64,000 nucleotides of DNA from NCBI RefSeq assembly GCF_050402865.1, contig NZ_BAABMF010000004.1:62001-126000 (forward strand), in the 5' to 3' direction. The notes beneath the pieces were generated by a model. The model did not search any database, was not told the origin of the DNA, and worked only from the letters and a program-made list of their open reading frames with translations. Source of the DNA: Clostridium_AF sediminicola (GTDB taxonomy: Bacteria > Bacillota > Clostridia > Clostridiales > Clostridiaceae). The first letter of the stretch is position 1. Every line of letters begins with the position of its first letter. The position numbers and the translations under genes are program-made. Positions 52,656 through 61,511 of the stretch are shown piece after piece.

Positions 52656-55001
52656 GTGAACTTACTAACACAATATAAGAAGAAGAGAGTACTTAGAACA
52701 TTTTTTATATCATACATTTTAATGATGGCTATGACTATTGTGATTGGTAGTATTAGTTATATAGTTACTTTTAATACCATAACAAGTAGTGTTGAAGAGT
52801 ATAACTTGGCCATGCTTCAGCAAGCTAGAACTATTCTAGATGAAAAAATGTCAACAATACAAAGTCTGGGGCTAGAAATAGCTTCTAATTCTTACGCTCT
52901 AAAAACCGCTCAGGCCGATTCTCTGGATAATAGTAGCAATATTTATACTATATATAATCTGATAAATGTACTTAGAGCTTCAAAAAATACCACGGACTTT
53001 ATCAAAGATATTTATATATATTTTTCAAAGACAGATACTGTAGTAAATTATGCGGGTAAGTTTAGCGCTGATTTATTTTATGAAAAAGTTGAACCATACG
53101 AAAATATAACTTATGACCAGTGGAAAGATATATTTAGAAAGAGAAGTTTTAGAGAGTTTATGCCTGTAGAAAAAATTAATTATGAATCTTATTCTACAGA
53201 AGCATTAACATTCTATCAGCCACTTGGAGCTTATAAATTTGATACCTCAGTTGGTGCGGTAGTAATTATGATGGATAAAGAAGTTATTGATAATTTATTA
53301 GAAAACATTAATTTAACTTCCAGTGGTGCAGTATTTATTTTAAATAATGACAATGAAATCATTATGAGCATAGGAAATAACGAACTTATCAATGATATAA
53401 AAAAAGAAAACTTATATACAGGGTCTGATTTTTATAATACTAAGTTTGGGAAAGTGGTAGTAAGCTCCGAAAATTCCAGGAGTAGCAAATGGAGATATGT
53501 TTCAGTTGTACCTATGACTTCTTTCTATGAAAAAATTTCTTTGGTAAAAAAAGTTACATTCAGTATAACTCTGGTACAGTTAATTTTAGGAATATTTCTT
53601 GCTTTGACAATGTCAAAAAAAAATTATGCTCCAATAAGAAAAACTTCAGAAAAATTAATGGAGTTTATTGGCTACCAACCATCAGAGTATAACAATATTG
53701 AAGATTCCTTTAGTTTCATTCAGAGAGTTACATCTAATACCATTAGAGAAAATACAATAATAAAGGAAAAAATGAATAGTTTAAATCCTTTACTTAGAGC
53801 AGATTTGATTGGTCAACTTTTAAAAGGGACAAATTATAATTCTGATAAACTAACTGAAAATTTATTAGATGCAGGAATAACATTTAATGGGAATAGATTT
53901 GTTGTTATGAAAATCCATATTGATGATTGTACTAGATTTATAAAAGATAATTCTTTACAAGAAAATGCTTTGGTTAAACTAATAGTAAGTAATATAATGG
54001 AAGAAATAGGTTCTGAACTATTTATAGTTTATACTACTGATTTTGATTTAGATCATATTGCAATAATAATAAATTATTCATCTGTTTCAAATAATAATTA
54101 CCAACTAGAATGTGACCAACTTGCACATTTTGCATATGAAAGTCAAAGAATGATATCTAATAGATTTAATATATTTACTAGCATAGGTATTAGCTCTATT
54201 TATGATGGTGTTGATAATATTAGTAAATGTTTTAAGGAGGCAGAAGAGGCACTAAATTATAAGATGATTAAAGGATCTGGAAGTATTATCAACTTTAAAG
54301 AAATAGAAAATACTGCTGGAAATTATCAATATACTTTTGAAACCGAGATGAACCTAATAAATAGTATTAAAACAGGAGATTTTGATAAGGTTAATATGAT
54401 ACTTAAAAATATCTTTAGTGAAAATTTTGGGTGCATTGAGCAATCATTAGACATGGCTCGTTGTCTGTTTTTTGATATGATAAGTACTTCTATTAAAGTT
54501 ATGGATGAACTACATATTGCTCAAAACGAAGTATTCGGAGAAAATTTTAATGTATTAAACCGATTACTAAAATGTAGGACTGCTCCAGAAATGCATGAAA
54601 AATTGAGAGATATTTACCTAACTCTGTGTAATTACATTAACAGTACTAAGAAGAGTCATAATATTGAGCTTAGAGATAGGATAATAGATTACATAGAAAA
54701 AAATTATGGTGACAATGGGTTAAGTTTGGTAAGTGTAGCTTCTAGTTTAGGTATTAACTCATCCTACTTATCCTATTTCTTTAAGGAACAGGTTGGAGAA
54801 AATTTCATAAATTATATTAGCCGATTAAGAATAAATAAATCAAAAGAATACCTGAGTAGTACTTCGCTAACAATGCAAGACATTGCAGAAAAGATAGGAT
54901 ATGCTAATAGCGGCGTTTATATCAGAGCTTTCAAAAAATACGAAGGAAATACTCCGGGTAGATACAGAAAAGCAATGAAAAAGAATGAAATAGGATTATA
55001 A
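52656..55001 (+). CDS. AraC-family membrane-bound transcription activator (YesN/YtdP-like)
   Basis: 781 aa. TM1 about 15-37, extracellular sensor about 38-297 of Cache-like character, TM2 about 298-320, a cytoplasmic linker about 330-670 with a degenerate GGDEF-like part (ISSIYDGVDNISKCFKEAEEAL, as in YesN-type proteins), and a C-terminal double helix-turn-helix about 680-775 (LSLVSVASSLGINSSYLSYFFKEQVG, then TMQDIAEKIGYANSGVYIRAFKKYEG). Start GTG 52656 after AAAGG. It faces the transporter and lyase genes at 55-64 kb and is the likely binder of the AGACTCTTC boxes there, sensing an extracellular saccharide. Confidence 0.9.
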   Translation: MNLLTQYKKKRVLRTFFISYILMMAMTIVIGSISYIVTFNTITSSVEEYNLAMLQQARTILDEKMSTIQSLGLEIASNSYALKTAQADSLDNSSNIYTIYNLINVLRASKNTTDFIKDIYIYFSKTDTVVNYAGKFSADLFYEKVEPYENITYDQWKDIFRKRSFREFMPVEKINYESYSTEALTFYQPLGAYKFDTSVGAVVIMMDKEVIDNLLENINLTSSGAVFILNNDNEIIMSIGNNELINDIKKENLYTGSDFYNTKFGKVVVSSENSRSSKWRYVSVVPMTSFYEKISLVKKVTFSITLVQLILGIFLALTMSKKNYAPIRKTSEKLMEFIGYQPSEYNNIEDSFSFIQRVTSNTIRENTIIKEKMNSLNPLLRADLIGQLLKGTNYNSDKLTENLLDAGITFNGNRFVVMKIHIDDCTRFIKDNSLQENALVKLIVSNIMEEIGSELFIVYTTDFDLDHIAIIINYSSVSNNNYQLECDQLAHFAYESQRMISNRFNIFTSIGISSIYDGVDNISKCFKEAEEALNYKMIKGSGSIINFKEIENTAGNYQYTFETEMNLINSIKTGDFDKVNMILKNIFSENFGCIEQSLDMARCLFFDMISTSIKVMDELHIAQNEVFGENFNVLNRLLKCRTAPEMHEKLRDIYLTLCNYINSTKKSHNIELRDRIIDYIEKNYGDNGLSLVSVASSLGINSSYLSYFFKEQVGENFINYISRLRINKSKEYLSSTSLTMQDIAEKIGYANSGVYIRAFKKYEGNTPGRYRKAMKKNEIGL

Positions 55002-55022
55002 AAACATAGAATATAAAATTTT

Positions 55023-55051
55023 GACCATTGTTATAAAAAACTACAATGGTC
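55023..55051 (+). terminator. Probable terminator of the AraC-family gene
   Basis: GACCATTGT (55023-55031) pairs with ACAATGGTC (55043-55051), followed by TTATT. Stem is short and the T-run weak. Confidence 0.55.
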
Positions 55052-55083
55052 TTATTAACGGTTTTCAAAATATAAGCTGATAG

Positions 55084-55129
55084 TTCAAAAGAATAGACTC
55101 TTCAATCAATAAATTTAAAGGTTTACAAT
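55084..55129 (+). promoter_or_regulatory. Activator box and -10 of the binding-protein promoter
   Basis: CAAAAGAATAGACTCTTC (55086-55103), then exactly 20 bp, then -10 TACAAT (55124-55129). No -35 consensus. The same box and spacing occur at two other promoters of this locus (59365-59409 on the minus strand, 59471-59513). Confidence 0.75.
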
Positions 55130-55198
55130 AGGGGTTGTACAGCTGCGGTGATATGTATAGTGTCACTGCATAAACTATAAAAATTGGGAGGAAACAAA

Positions 55199-56845
55199 AT
55201 GAAAAAAAACAAAATTTATGCAATGTTATTGGCATCAGCCTTAACAATCTCTTCTTTTACTGGTTGTGCTAATGAGCCCAAAAGTACTGATGTGGATTTC
55301 AGTATGGATAATCTAGAATTAACAAGTAATGAAGCAGAAAAAATCACATTACCAATATCAGAAGAGAAAATCACATTGAGTTACTTTGCTATGCCTGAAT
55401 CGTATATAACATCCAAAATGAAAGGGTACTCTGAGATGACCATACATCAAGAGGCAGAAAAATTAACAAATATAAATATTAAGTGGCGTGAAGAATCTTA
55501 TACTGACCCAAGACCTAAGATGAATTTAATGTTCAGTACAGGAGAACCTGAAGATATCATCTGGGATGTATACAAAGCAACTGGTGGACCTAAGAAATTA
55601 CTTGACGATGAATTAATTATACCATTAAATTCTTATATAGATAAATATGCTCCTAATCTGAAAAAGTTAATAGAGGAGCATCCAGATTTATTACACCAAA
55701 TATCAACAGATGATGGACGAATTTTTATGTTTCCACAATTAAGAATTGATCCAATAACTAGAGCAAACTCAGGCTTCCAACTAAGAAAAGACTGGTTAGA
55801 TAAATTAAATCTAAAAGAGCCAACTACTATTGATGAATGGTATACTGTTTTAAAGGCATTTAAGGAAAAAGATCCAAACGGAAATGGTGAACAAGACGAG
55901 GTTCCATTTGTTTCAGCGTCTAGAAAGAAGACAAGCAAATGCTTGAATAACTTTTCAATAGCTTTTGGTGTTATAGATGATTTTTTTGTTGATGATGGTG
56001 AAGTTAAATATGGTCCTCTTGAAGCAGGATATAAGGATTTTATTACTACAATGGCAAAATGGTATTCAGAAGGATTGATAGATCCTGAATATGCTGTACA
56101 GGAATCCAAAAATTTTGATGCAAAAATTACAGGGGACAAAGGTGGTGCATACTATGCTGCACTATCAGGAAACCTTGGAAAATATTTAAATGCAAAGAAA
56201 GGTGAGGAGTTTGATTTAGTAGGAGTACCTATGCCAAAGGCTCCAGATGGAAAGAGTTATGTAGCAGTCGACGCATTTGCTAAATTGGCACCTCATGGAG
56301 CTTCTATAGGTGCAAATAATAAATACATTGTTGAAACAGTTAAGTGGTTAGATTGGCACTATAGTGAAGAAGCAGACACTCTATATAACTGGGGTATTGA
56401 AGGTCAAGCTTATAATGTTACAGATGGTAAGAAACATTATACTGATTTAATTCTTAACAATCCAGATAATTTATCAAAGGAAGAAGCAGCGGCTAAATAT
56501 GCTGGTGGAACAATGACACAAATGCCAATAAAAGATAATGGAGATGTATTTAGAGAATTAAAATCGTTACCACAACAAATAGCAGCATCTGCTATTTGGA
56601 GCAAGGGAGATACTTCGAAAATTTTACCATTACTATATTTTTCAGATGATAAAACTCTTGAGAACACAAATATATTAGCTGAAGTAAATACTTATGTAGA
56701 TGAAATGTTTAATAAATTTATAATGGGAATTGAACCAATTGAGAATTACGATAAATTTGTAGAGCAAATTAAAGAAATGAATATAGAATCAGTAGTTGAA
56801 AATTACCAAGAATCATATGATAAATTAATGAAAAAGACTAAGTAA
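55199..56845 (+). CDS. Saccharide-binding lipoprotein, LplA/YtcQ type
   Basis: Large extracellular binding protein, 548 aa, typical of LplA/YtcQ partners of YteP/YtcP permeases that import oligosaccharides from polysaccharide lyase action. Signal peptide with lipobox SSFTGC (Cys about 24). Landmarks: MKGYSEMTIHQEAEKLTNI, GEPEDIIWD, QLRKDWLDKLNLKEPTTIDEW, DPNGNGEQDEVPF, a calcium-loop-like stretch usual in this subfamily. ATG 55199 follows GGGAGGAA; an upstream in-frame TTG at 55184 has no site. Its permeases are encoded on the opposite strand (57413-59303). Confidence 0.92.
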   Translation: MKKNKIYAMLLASALTISSFTGCANEPKSTDVDFSMDNLELTSNEAEKITLPISEEKITLSYFAMPESYITSKMKGYSEMTIHQEAEKLTNINIKWREESYTDPRPKMNLMFSTGEPEDIIWDVYKATGGPKKLLDDELIIPLNSYIDKYAPNLKKLIEEHPDLLHQISTDDGRIFMFPQLRIDPITRANSGFQLRKDWLDKLNLKEPTTIDEWYTVLKAFKEKDPNGNGEQDEVPFVSASRKKTSKCLNNFSIAFGVIDDFFVDDGEVKYGPLEAGYKDFITTMAKWYSEGLIDPEYAVQESKNFDAKITGDKGGAYYAALSGNLGKYLNAKKGEEFDLVGVPMPKAPDGKSYVAVDAFAKLAPHGASIGANNKYIVETVKWLDWHYSEEADTLYNWGIEGQAYNVTDGKKHYTDLILNNPDNLSKEEAAAKYAGGTMTQMPIKDNGDVFRELKSLPQQIAASAIWSKGDTSKILPLLYFSDDKTLENTNILAEVNTYVDEMFNKFIMGIEPIENYDKFVEQIKEMNIESVVENYQESYDKLMKKTK

Positions 56846-56849
56846 ATAG

Positions 56850-56895
56850 ATAGGGCTAGGAGCATTATAAACTCCTAGCCCTATTTATTTTATTT
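56850..56895 (+). terminator. Intrinsic terminator of the binding-protein gene
   Basis: ATAGGGCTAGGAG (56850-56862) pairs perfectly with CTCCTAGCCCTAT (56872-56884), followed by TTATTTTATTTATT. Confidence 0.92.
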
Positions 56896-56950
56896 ATTAT
56901 TTATAGTATTTTTAAGCATAAACTAAGCTATTTAACTTTGTTACATTAAA

Positions 56951-57270
56951 AAAATAATATTATTATAGAGGCTATAAATATCATTTTAGCCTTGGTAATC
57001 TTTCTAAATTGACTATTTGAACTCTCATAACTTAAGAACATTTAGAACACTTCTATTTTTAAGATTGTTTTATACAGAAAGATAGAATTTGCTGCTTTCA
57101 TCTATCCATCCACAACATATGAAACTTTAATTACAGCCTGTTTATCTTCTCTAACTTTATAATGTATAGAATCCATAAATACAAATGAATATGTGCTTTC
57201 TAAAGACTTATTTTGCCATTCTGATACTAATGGTAATATTTTGTGATCTAAATTATTGAGAAGAAGTTAC
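56951..57270 (-). pseudogene. Decayed IS256/Mutator-family transposase remnant
   Basis: On the minus strand, translated fragments match the IS256 transposase in order but with frameshifts, stops and deletions: VTSSQ (57269-57255, other frame), then KILPLVSEWQNKSLE and VFMDSIHYKVRED (57241-57130; the Asp of MDSIH fits the first catalytic Asp) ending in a stop, then DESSKFYLSV, stop, NNLKNRSVLNVL (about 57105-57030), then NSQFRKITKAK (about 57018-56985), the conserved C-terminal GFNRQLRKVTK region. Roughly a quarter of the gene remains. No terminal inverted repeats could be recognised. It lies between the split halves of the saccharide transporter. Confidence 0.75.
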
Positions 57271-57326
57271 TTTTATTCAGTTTACACAAAATTTTTTACA
57301 GCATATTATTAGACTCACAAGCATTA

Positions 57327-57389
57327 AAAAACCTCCTATTTGAATTATTATTTTATTAATTACAATAATGATTCAAATAGGAGGTTTTT
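57327..57389. terminator. Long bidirectional terminator for the permease operon
   Basis: 57327-57350 (AAAAACCTCCTATTTGAAT and 5 more) pairs at 23 of 24 positions with 57366-57389, whose outer ends give A and T runs on both strands. It terminates the minus-strand permease genes just after their stop at 57413. The stem contains CCTCC/GGAGG, complementary to anti-Shine-Dalgarno sequence, probably by chance. Confidence 0.88.
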
Positions 57390-57412
57390 ATTAATGAAAT
57401 CAAGAAAAAATA

Positions 57413-58294
57413 TTAGCCTTTTACAGCTCCAATCATTACACCCTTAACAAAGTATTTTTGTAAAAAAGGATATATTAATAATATTGGAAGTGTGGCTACC
57501 ATAATAGTAGCATACTTGATTGATTCCCCTACGGCTTCCTTATCAGAAACGTCCGCACCTGTTATCATTTCATCTAGATTATTTGCTATAACTATTTCAC
57601 GTAATACAAGCTGCAGAGGCCATAAAGCCCTATCCTTTAAATATATAAATGCAGGGAACCAAGAATTCCAGTTTTGAACTCCATAGAATAAAAGCATTAC
57701 TGCAATTACAGGCATTGAAAGAGGTACTACTATCTTAGTTAGTATAGTAAAATCATTAGCACCATCAAGCTTTGCTGACTCAAATAAACTTTCAGGTATA
57801 TTTTGAAATGAAGTTCTCATGATTATTAAATTATAGGCACTAATAGCTGTTGGTATTATTAAAGCATAACGAGTGTTTGTTAATCCTAAATTTTTAAGTA
57901 ATAAGTAATTTGGAATTAAACCACCATTAAAAAACATGGTGAATGTAATAAGCATCATTATATGATTTCTAAGTAAGAAATCTTTTCTTGACAGAGCATA
58001 TGCCCCTAATGTAGTCAAGATAATATTTAAACTAACAGCAAGTATAAAGTTGATTAATGTATTAATATATCCACTTAAAATGAGCTTATTCTCAAATACA
58101 GATTTATATGCACTTAATGTAAAGCCTACTGGTTTTAGTAAAAATCCATTGTGCTGTATTAATTGATTTGAATCACTTACTGATGCAAATGCTACATGTA
58201 AAAAAGGATACATCATTACTATCATTAAAAGAATCATAAATATTATATTCAAAATATTAAAAATCTTTTCACCTTTACTAACTTTAATTTTCAT
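57413..58294 (-). CDS. Saccharide ABC transporter permease, LplC/YtcP type
   Basis: Channel subunit, 294 aa, six TM helices. EAA loop ESAKLDGANDFTILTKIVVPLSMP near 190-215 and the ending QKYFVKGVMIGAVKG diagnostic of the LplC/YtcP group. ATG at 58294 is preferred over an in-frame start at 58324, because GGTAGGAGGGG lies just upstream of it and the longer form would overlap the preceding gene. Translated with the next permease (58305-59303), 10 nt apart. Confidence 0.93.
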   Translation of the reverse strand: MKIKVSKGEKIFNILNIIFMILLMIVMMYPFLHVAFASVSDSNQLIQHNGFLLKPVGFTLSAYKSVFENKLILSGYINTLINFILAVSLNIILTTLGAYALSRKDFLLRNHIMMLITFTMFFNGGLIPNYLLLKNLGLTNTRYALIIPTAISAYNLIIMRTSFQNIPESLFESAKLDGANDFTILTKIVVPLSMPVIAVMLLFYGVQNWNSWFPAFIYLKDRALWPLQLVLREIVIANNLDEMITGADVSDKEAVGESIKYATIMVATLPILLIYPFLQKYFVKGVMIGAVKG

Positions 58295-58304
58295 TTTACC
58301 CCTC

Positions 58305-59303
58305 CTACCACAAGCTACTATCACTAAATTTTTTACTTAGCTTGTTAACTGATATTAATAATATAAAGTTTATAACAGAATTAAATAGTCCTACAGCTGC
58401 TGCATAACTATAATTACTTTCTTCAAGACCTTTTCTATATACAAATGTAGAGATGATATCTGCTTTTTCATAAATGGTTGAATTATACAGAAGAAGTACT
58501 TTTTCAGAACCAACGTTTAGCATTTTACCTGTTCTTAGTATAAATAGAATAATAATAGTACCCATAATGCACGGAAGAGTAATATGGAGTATTTGTTTAA
58601 ATTTATTAGCACCATCGATTTTTGCTGCTTCATATAATTCAGGATCTATAGCTGTTAAAGCAGCAAGATAAATAATAGTACTCCATCCTAATTGTTGCCA
58701 TATATTTGTCCCTACATAAATTGGTGCAAAATATTTTCCTAACGCAAAGAAATTGATTGCTTGTCCACCAAAATGTGTAATAACATTATTAACAAGTCCG
58801 TTTATTGAAAAGAAATCTTTAATCATTCCACAAACTACAACTAAAGAAATAAAATGAGGTAAATATGTTATGCTTTGTGCTAAACGTTTGAATCGATTAC
58901 CTCTTATTTCATTGATTAATAGTGCTAATATTATTGGTGCAGGAAAACCCCAAATTAAGTCGTTTACACTTAATGTTAACGTATTCCTTAATAAACGAAC
59001 AAAGTAATAACTATTGAAGAAGCTCTTAATATGTGTTAATCCTACCCAGTCGCTTCCTAAAATACCTTTTCGAAATGAATAATTCTTAAAAGCTATTTGT
59101 ACACCATACATAGGTTGATAATGAAAAATCAAGTAATATAAAATTACTGGTATCAACATTATATATAGATTCTTGTTTTTCTTTAGATCTTTCTTAAATA
59201 AATTAAAAAAAGATTCTTTTTGAGTTGTTGAATTTTTCCTTATCTTCTTTTTGATTAATGAAGTGTTGAAATTTCTTTCAGTTCTCTTTTTTGTAAATAA
59301 CAT
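58305..59303 (-). CDS. Saccharide ABC transporter permease, LplB/YteP type
   Basis: First permease of the minus-strand pair, 332 aa with a basic N-terminal extension (about 1-45) as in LplB/YteP. Landmarks: FHYQPMYGVQIAFKNYSF, WVGLTHIKSFF, EAA loop YEAAKIDGANKFKQILHITLPCI, and the subfamily's end SKKFSDSSLW. TAGGAGG ribosome site. Its promoter region holds the AGACTCTTC box 20 bp before TATAAT, shared with the two plus-strand promoters of the locus. Needs an ATPase from elsewhere. Confidence 0.93.
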   Translation of the reverse strand: MLFTKKRTERNFNTSLIKKKIRKNSTTQKESFFNLFKKDLKKNKNLYIMLIPVILYYLIFHYQPMYGVQIAFKNYSFRKGILGSDWVGLTHIKSFFNSYYFVRLLRNTLTLSVNDLIWGFPAPIILALLINEIRGNRFKRLAQSITYLPHFISLVVVCGMIKDFFSINGLVNNVITHFGGQAINFFALGKYFAPIYVGTNIWQQLGWSTIIYLAALTAIDPELYEAAKIDGANKFKQILHITLPCIMGTIIILFILRTGKMLNVGSEKVLLLYNSTIYEKADIISTFVYRKGLEESNYSYAAAVGLFNSVINFILLISVNKLSKKFSDSSLW

Positions 59304-59364
59304 TTTAAACCTCCTATAATTTTAATTTTTTATTAATATATAAAGAAAAGATTACTTAAATCTG

Positions 59365-59409
59365 ATTATACCTAGGGTATATATATATATGAAGAGTCTA
59401 TATTTTTCA
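59365..59409 (-). promoter_or_regulatory. Activator box and -10 of the permease promoter
   Basis: Read on the minus strand: GAAAAATATAGACTCTTC (ending at 59391), 20 bp, then -10 TATAAT (59370-59365). A short TA repeat fills the spacer. Same layout as at 55084 and 59471. Confidence 0.75.
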
Positions 59410-59470
59410 ATATTGACTTATCTTTTGAATTTACAAAAAAATTCTAAAATCAAAAGAATAGTACATTAAA

Positions 59471-59513
59471 CAAAAGAACAGACTCTTCTATTTTTGGAGT
59501 TTTGTTTTATACT
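59471..59513 (+). promoter_or_regulatory. Activator box and -10 of the heparinase-like gene
   Basis: CAAAAGAACAGACTCTTC (59471-59488), 19 bp, then -10 TATACT (59508-59513). No -35 match; the box takes its place, as expected for an activator-dependent promoter. Another AAAAGAATAG (59454-59463) lies just upstream and may be part of a second half-site. Confidence 0.75.
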
Positions 59514-59556
59514 TTTTACCATAAGATTTTTCACAAAACGGGAAAGGATGATGTAA

Positions 59557-61500
59557 ATGGTAAACAGATTAAATCATATTCTTGAAATTGAATTTAATTC
59601 TCTTGAAGATATTTTAAAATTTTATAGAGAAAATCTTCCCAAAAGAGTAAAGGATTATAGGTTAGAGGAAGTAGGTCCTATAATGTCAAAGGGAACTAAA
59701 GTAGAAATAGAGGGATATATAAATAATGTATTCTCATTTTGTGGCTTAAGTATGGACATGAGTAATGGAATTGATTGGTATGGAACACCTAATGGAGATT
59801 TGGAATGGAATGGTGGATTTGTCCGCCAAGGATATTTTATGTATTTAGCAGATGAATACGAAAAAACAGATGATGAAAAGTATGCAGAAACAATAATTAA
59901 TCATATGCTTGATTATATTGAAAAAATGCCTAGATATAATCCAGAGGGAAAGCCTTATTTAGAATATAAAAAGTCTACATGGAGACCGTTTGAAGTAGCT
60001 GGTAGAGTAGGTGAAAATTGGCCTGTAGCTTTATCTAAAATCATTAATAGTAAATCTATGACGCCAGAAAGCTGGGCAAGGATTTTGCTATCAATTTATG
60101 ATCATGCTGACTTCCTATCTAAGTATCACTGGAGAACTGGAAATCATGCTTGTTTAGAGGTGGCTGACCTTGGTATAGTAAGTATTTTTTATAAGGAATT
60201 TAAAAATTCAAGTAAGTGGCTTAAGTATTCTATTGATTTCCTTATGGGCATGTGGGAAGAGGAATTTTATGAAGATGGATATACTAAAGAAATGTCTGGT
60301 GGCTATCATTGGGTAGCAATGAGAAATTTTTTTGCCTTTTATGAAGTGGGTAAAAATAATGGATATGAGGAAATTTTCCCTAAAAAATACATAGACAACC
60401 TTTATAAAGCCGGCATTGCAGAATTCTATCAAGAAAAGCCAGATTATTCTATACCTATAACAAATGATTCAAATACTTCAACTAATAGAAAAATCCAACT
60501 AGAGAAAATAGCAAATGCTTTTAATGTTGAGGAAATTAAGTATAGACTAACAGATGGAAATGAAGGGGTAGCTCCTTCTGAAAACTCTTATTTTTATCCA
60601 GAAACTCGTATTGGTGTTATGAGAAGTGATTGGAGCAAGAAGGCTTTATATATGTTCATTGATATGGGGGATTGGGGAACTAATCATATGAATGAAGACC
60701 AGCTTAATATTGAAGTGTCTGCATATGGAAGAAACTTCTTGGCGAATAGTGGAAGATGGAGATACACTACTAGTCCTGGTATTACAGATTGGCTTGATAA
60801 AGCTAAATATTTTAAAGCTACAGCTTCCTATAATAGTGTAATTGTAGATGGATATAATCAGGTTCCTGGTAATGCAAAAGGAAATATGATTATAAAGGAT
60901 GATTACGATTTTGCTGAAGGAATTTTTGATGCAGGTTATGGTACTGAAACATCACAGGTTGATGAAAAGCTACTTAAAGAGAAAGGGTTAATTACTCTTA
61001 AAGAGGTTATTGTTAAAGATGTGATTCATAAAAGACAAGCAATATTTGTAAAACCTTATTTTTGGATAGTTAGAGATACTATAATTTCTGAAGAAGAACA
61101 TGAAGCAGAACAAATTTGGCACTATATAAGTGGAGAAGTTAAAACTGTTAATAATGGACAATATGTTTGTACAGAATTCGAGGATGCTAATTTAATTCTA
61201 GCTCAACCAGAAGTAAATGTTATTAAGCCTGAAATATTTAAAGGGAATGAAGAACCATTTAGAGGATGGCACTGCCCATATTATGATCAATTACAAGAAG
61301 CACCAGAAGTATCTTACAAAAGTAAGGGTAAGGGAGAAATAGTATTCCATACTTTAATATTCCCTATTCAAGGGAAAATAATTGAATTACCTAAGTTCAA
61401 TAAATTAGAAAATGGTGAAGAAATAGCATATGAAGTTTCTTATGGAGGAAAAAAACATAAAATATTGGCTCCTAAAAGTGGAGAATGGACTTTAAAATAA
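59557..61500 (+). CDS. Heparinase II/III-family protein (predicted polysaccharide lyase or oligosaccharide lyase)
   Basis: 647 aa, no signal peptide, so it probably acts on imported oligosaccharides. N-terminal (alpha/alpha) toroid about 60-330 with HWRTGNHACLEV (His near the Asn of the lyase site) and KEMSGGYHWVAMRNFF, then the heparinase II/III beta-sandwich about 350-640 with NHMNEDQLNIEVSAYGRNFL (family: HxHxDxLxxxLxAxGRPLL; here NHMNED, so one His is replaced). Such enzymes cleave uronic-acid-containing chains; the exact substrate (heparinoid, alginate, other) cannot be fixed. First gene of the operon lyase-manA-lyase, driven by the AGACTCTTC promoter. Confidence 0.82.
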   Translation: MVNRLNHILEIEFNSLEDILKFYRENLPKRVKDYRLEEVGPIMSKGTKVEIEGYINNVFSFCGLSMDMSNGIDWYGTPNGDLEWNGGFVRQGYFMYLADEYEKTDDEKYAETIINHMLDYIEKMPRYNPEGKPYLEYKKSTWRPFEVAGRVGENWPVALSKIINSKSMTPESWARILLSIYDHADFLSKYHWRTGNHACLEVADLGIVSIFYKEFKNSSKWLKYSIDFLMGMWEEEFYEDGYTKEMSGGYHWVAMRNFFAFYEVGKNNGYEEIFPKKYIDNLYKAGIAEFYQEKPDYSIPITNDSNTSTNRKIQLEKIANAFNVEEIKYRLTDGNEGVAPSENSYFYPETRIGVMRSDWSKKALYMFIDMGDWGTNHMNEDQLNIEVSAYGRNFLANSGRWRYTTSPGITDWLDKAKYFKATASYNSVIVDGYNQVPGNAKGNMIIKDDYDFAEGIFDAGYGTETSQVDEKLLKEKGLITLKEVIVKDVIHKRQAIFVKPYFWIVRDTIISEEEHEAEQIWHYISGEVKTVNNGQYVCTEFEDANLILAQPEVNVIKPEIFKGNEEPFRGWHCPYYDQLQEAPEVSYKSKGKGEIVFHTLIFPIQGKIIELPKFNKLENGEEIAYEVSYGGKKHKILAPKSGEWTLK

Positions 61501-61511
61501 GAGGTGAGTTT

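Noticed and set aside
55633..56139. 168-codon minus-strand frame within the binding-protein gene.
   Set aside because: The plus strand encodes a clear LplA-type lipoprotein here; the antisense frame has no domain features.
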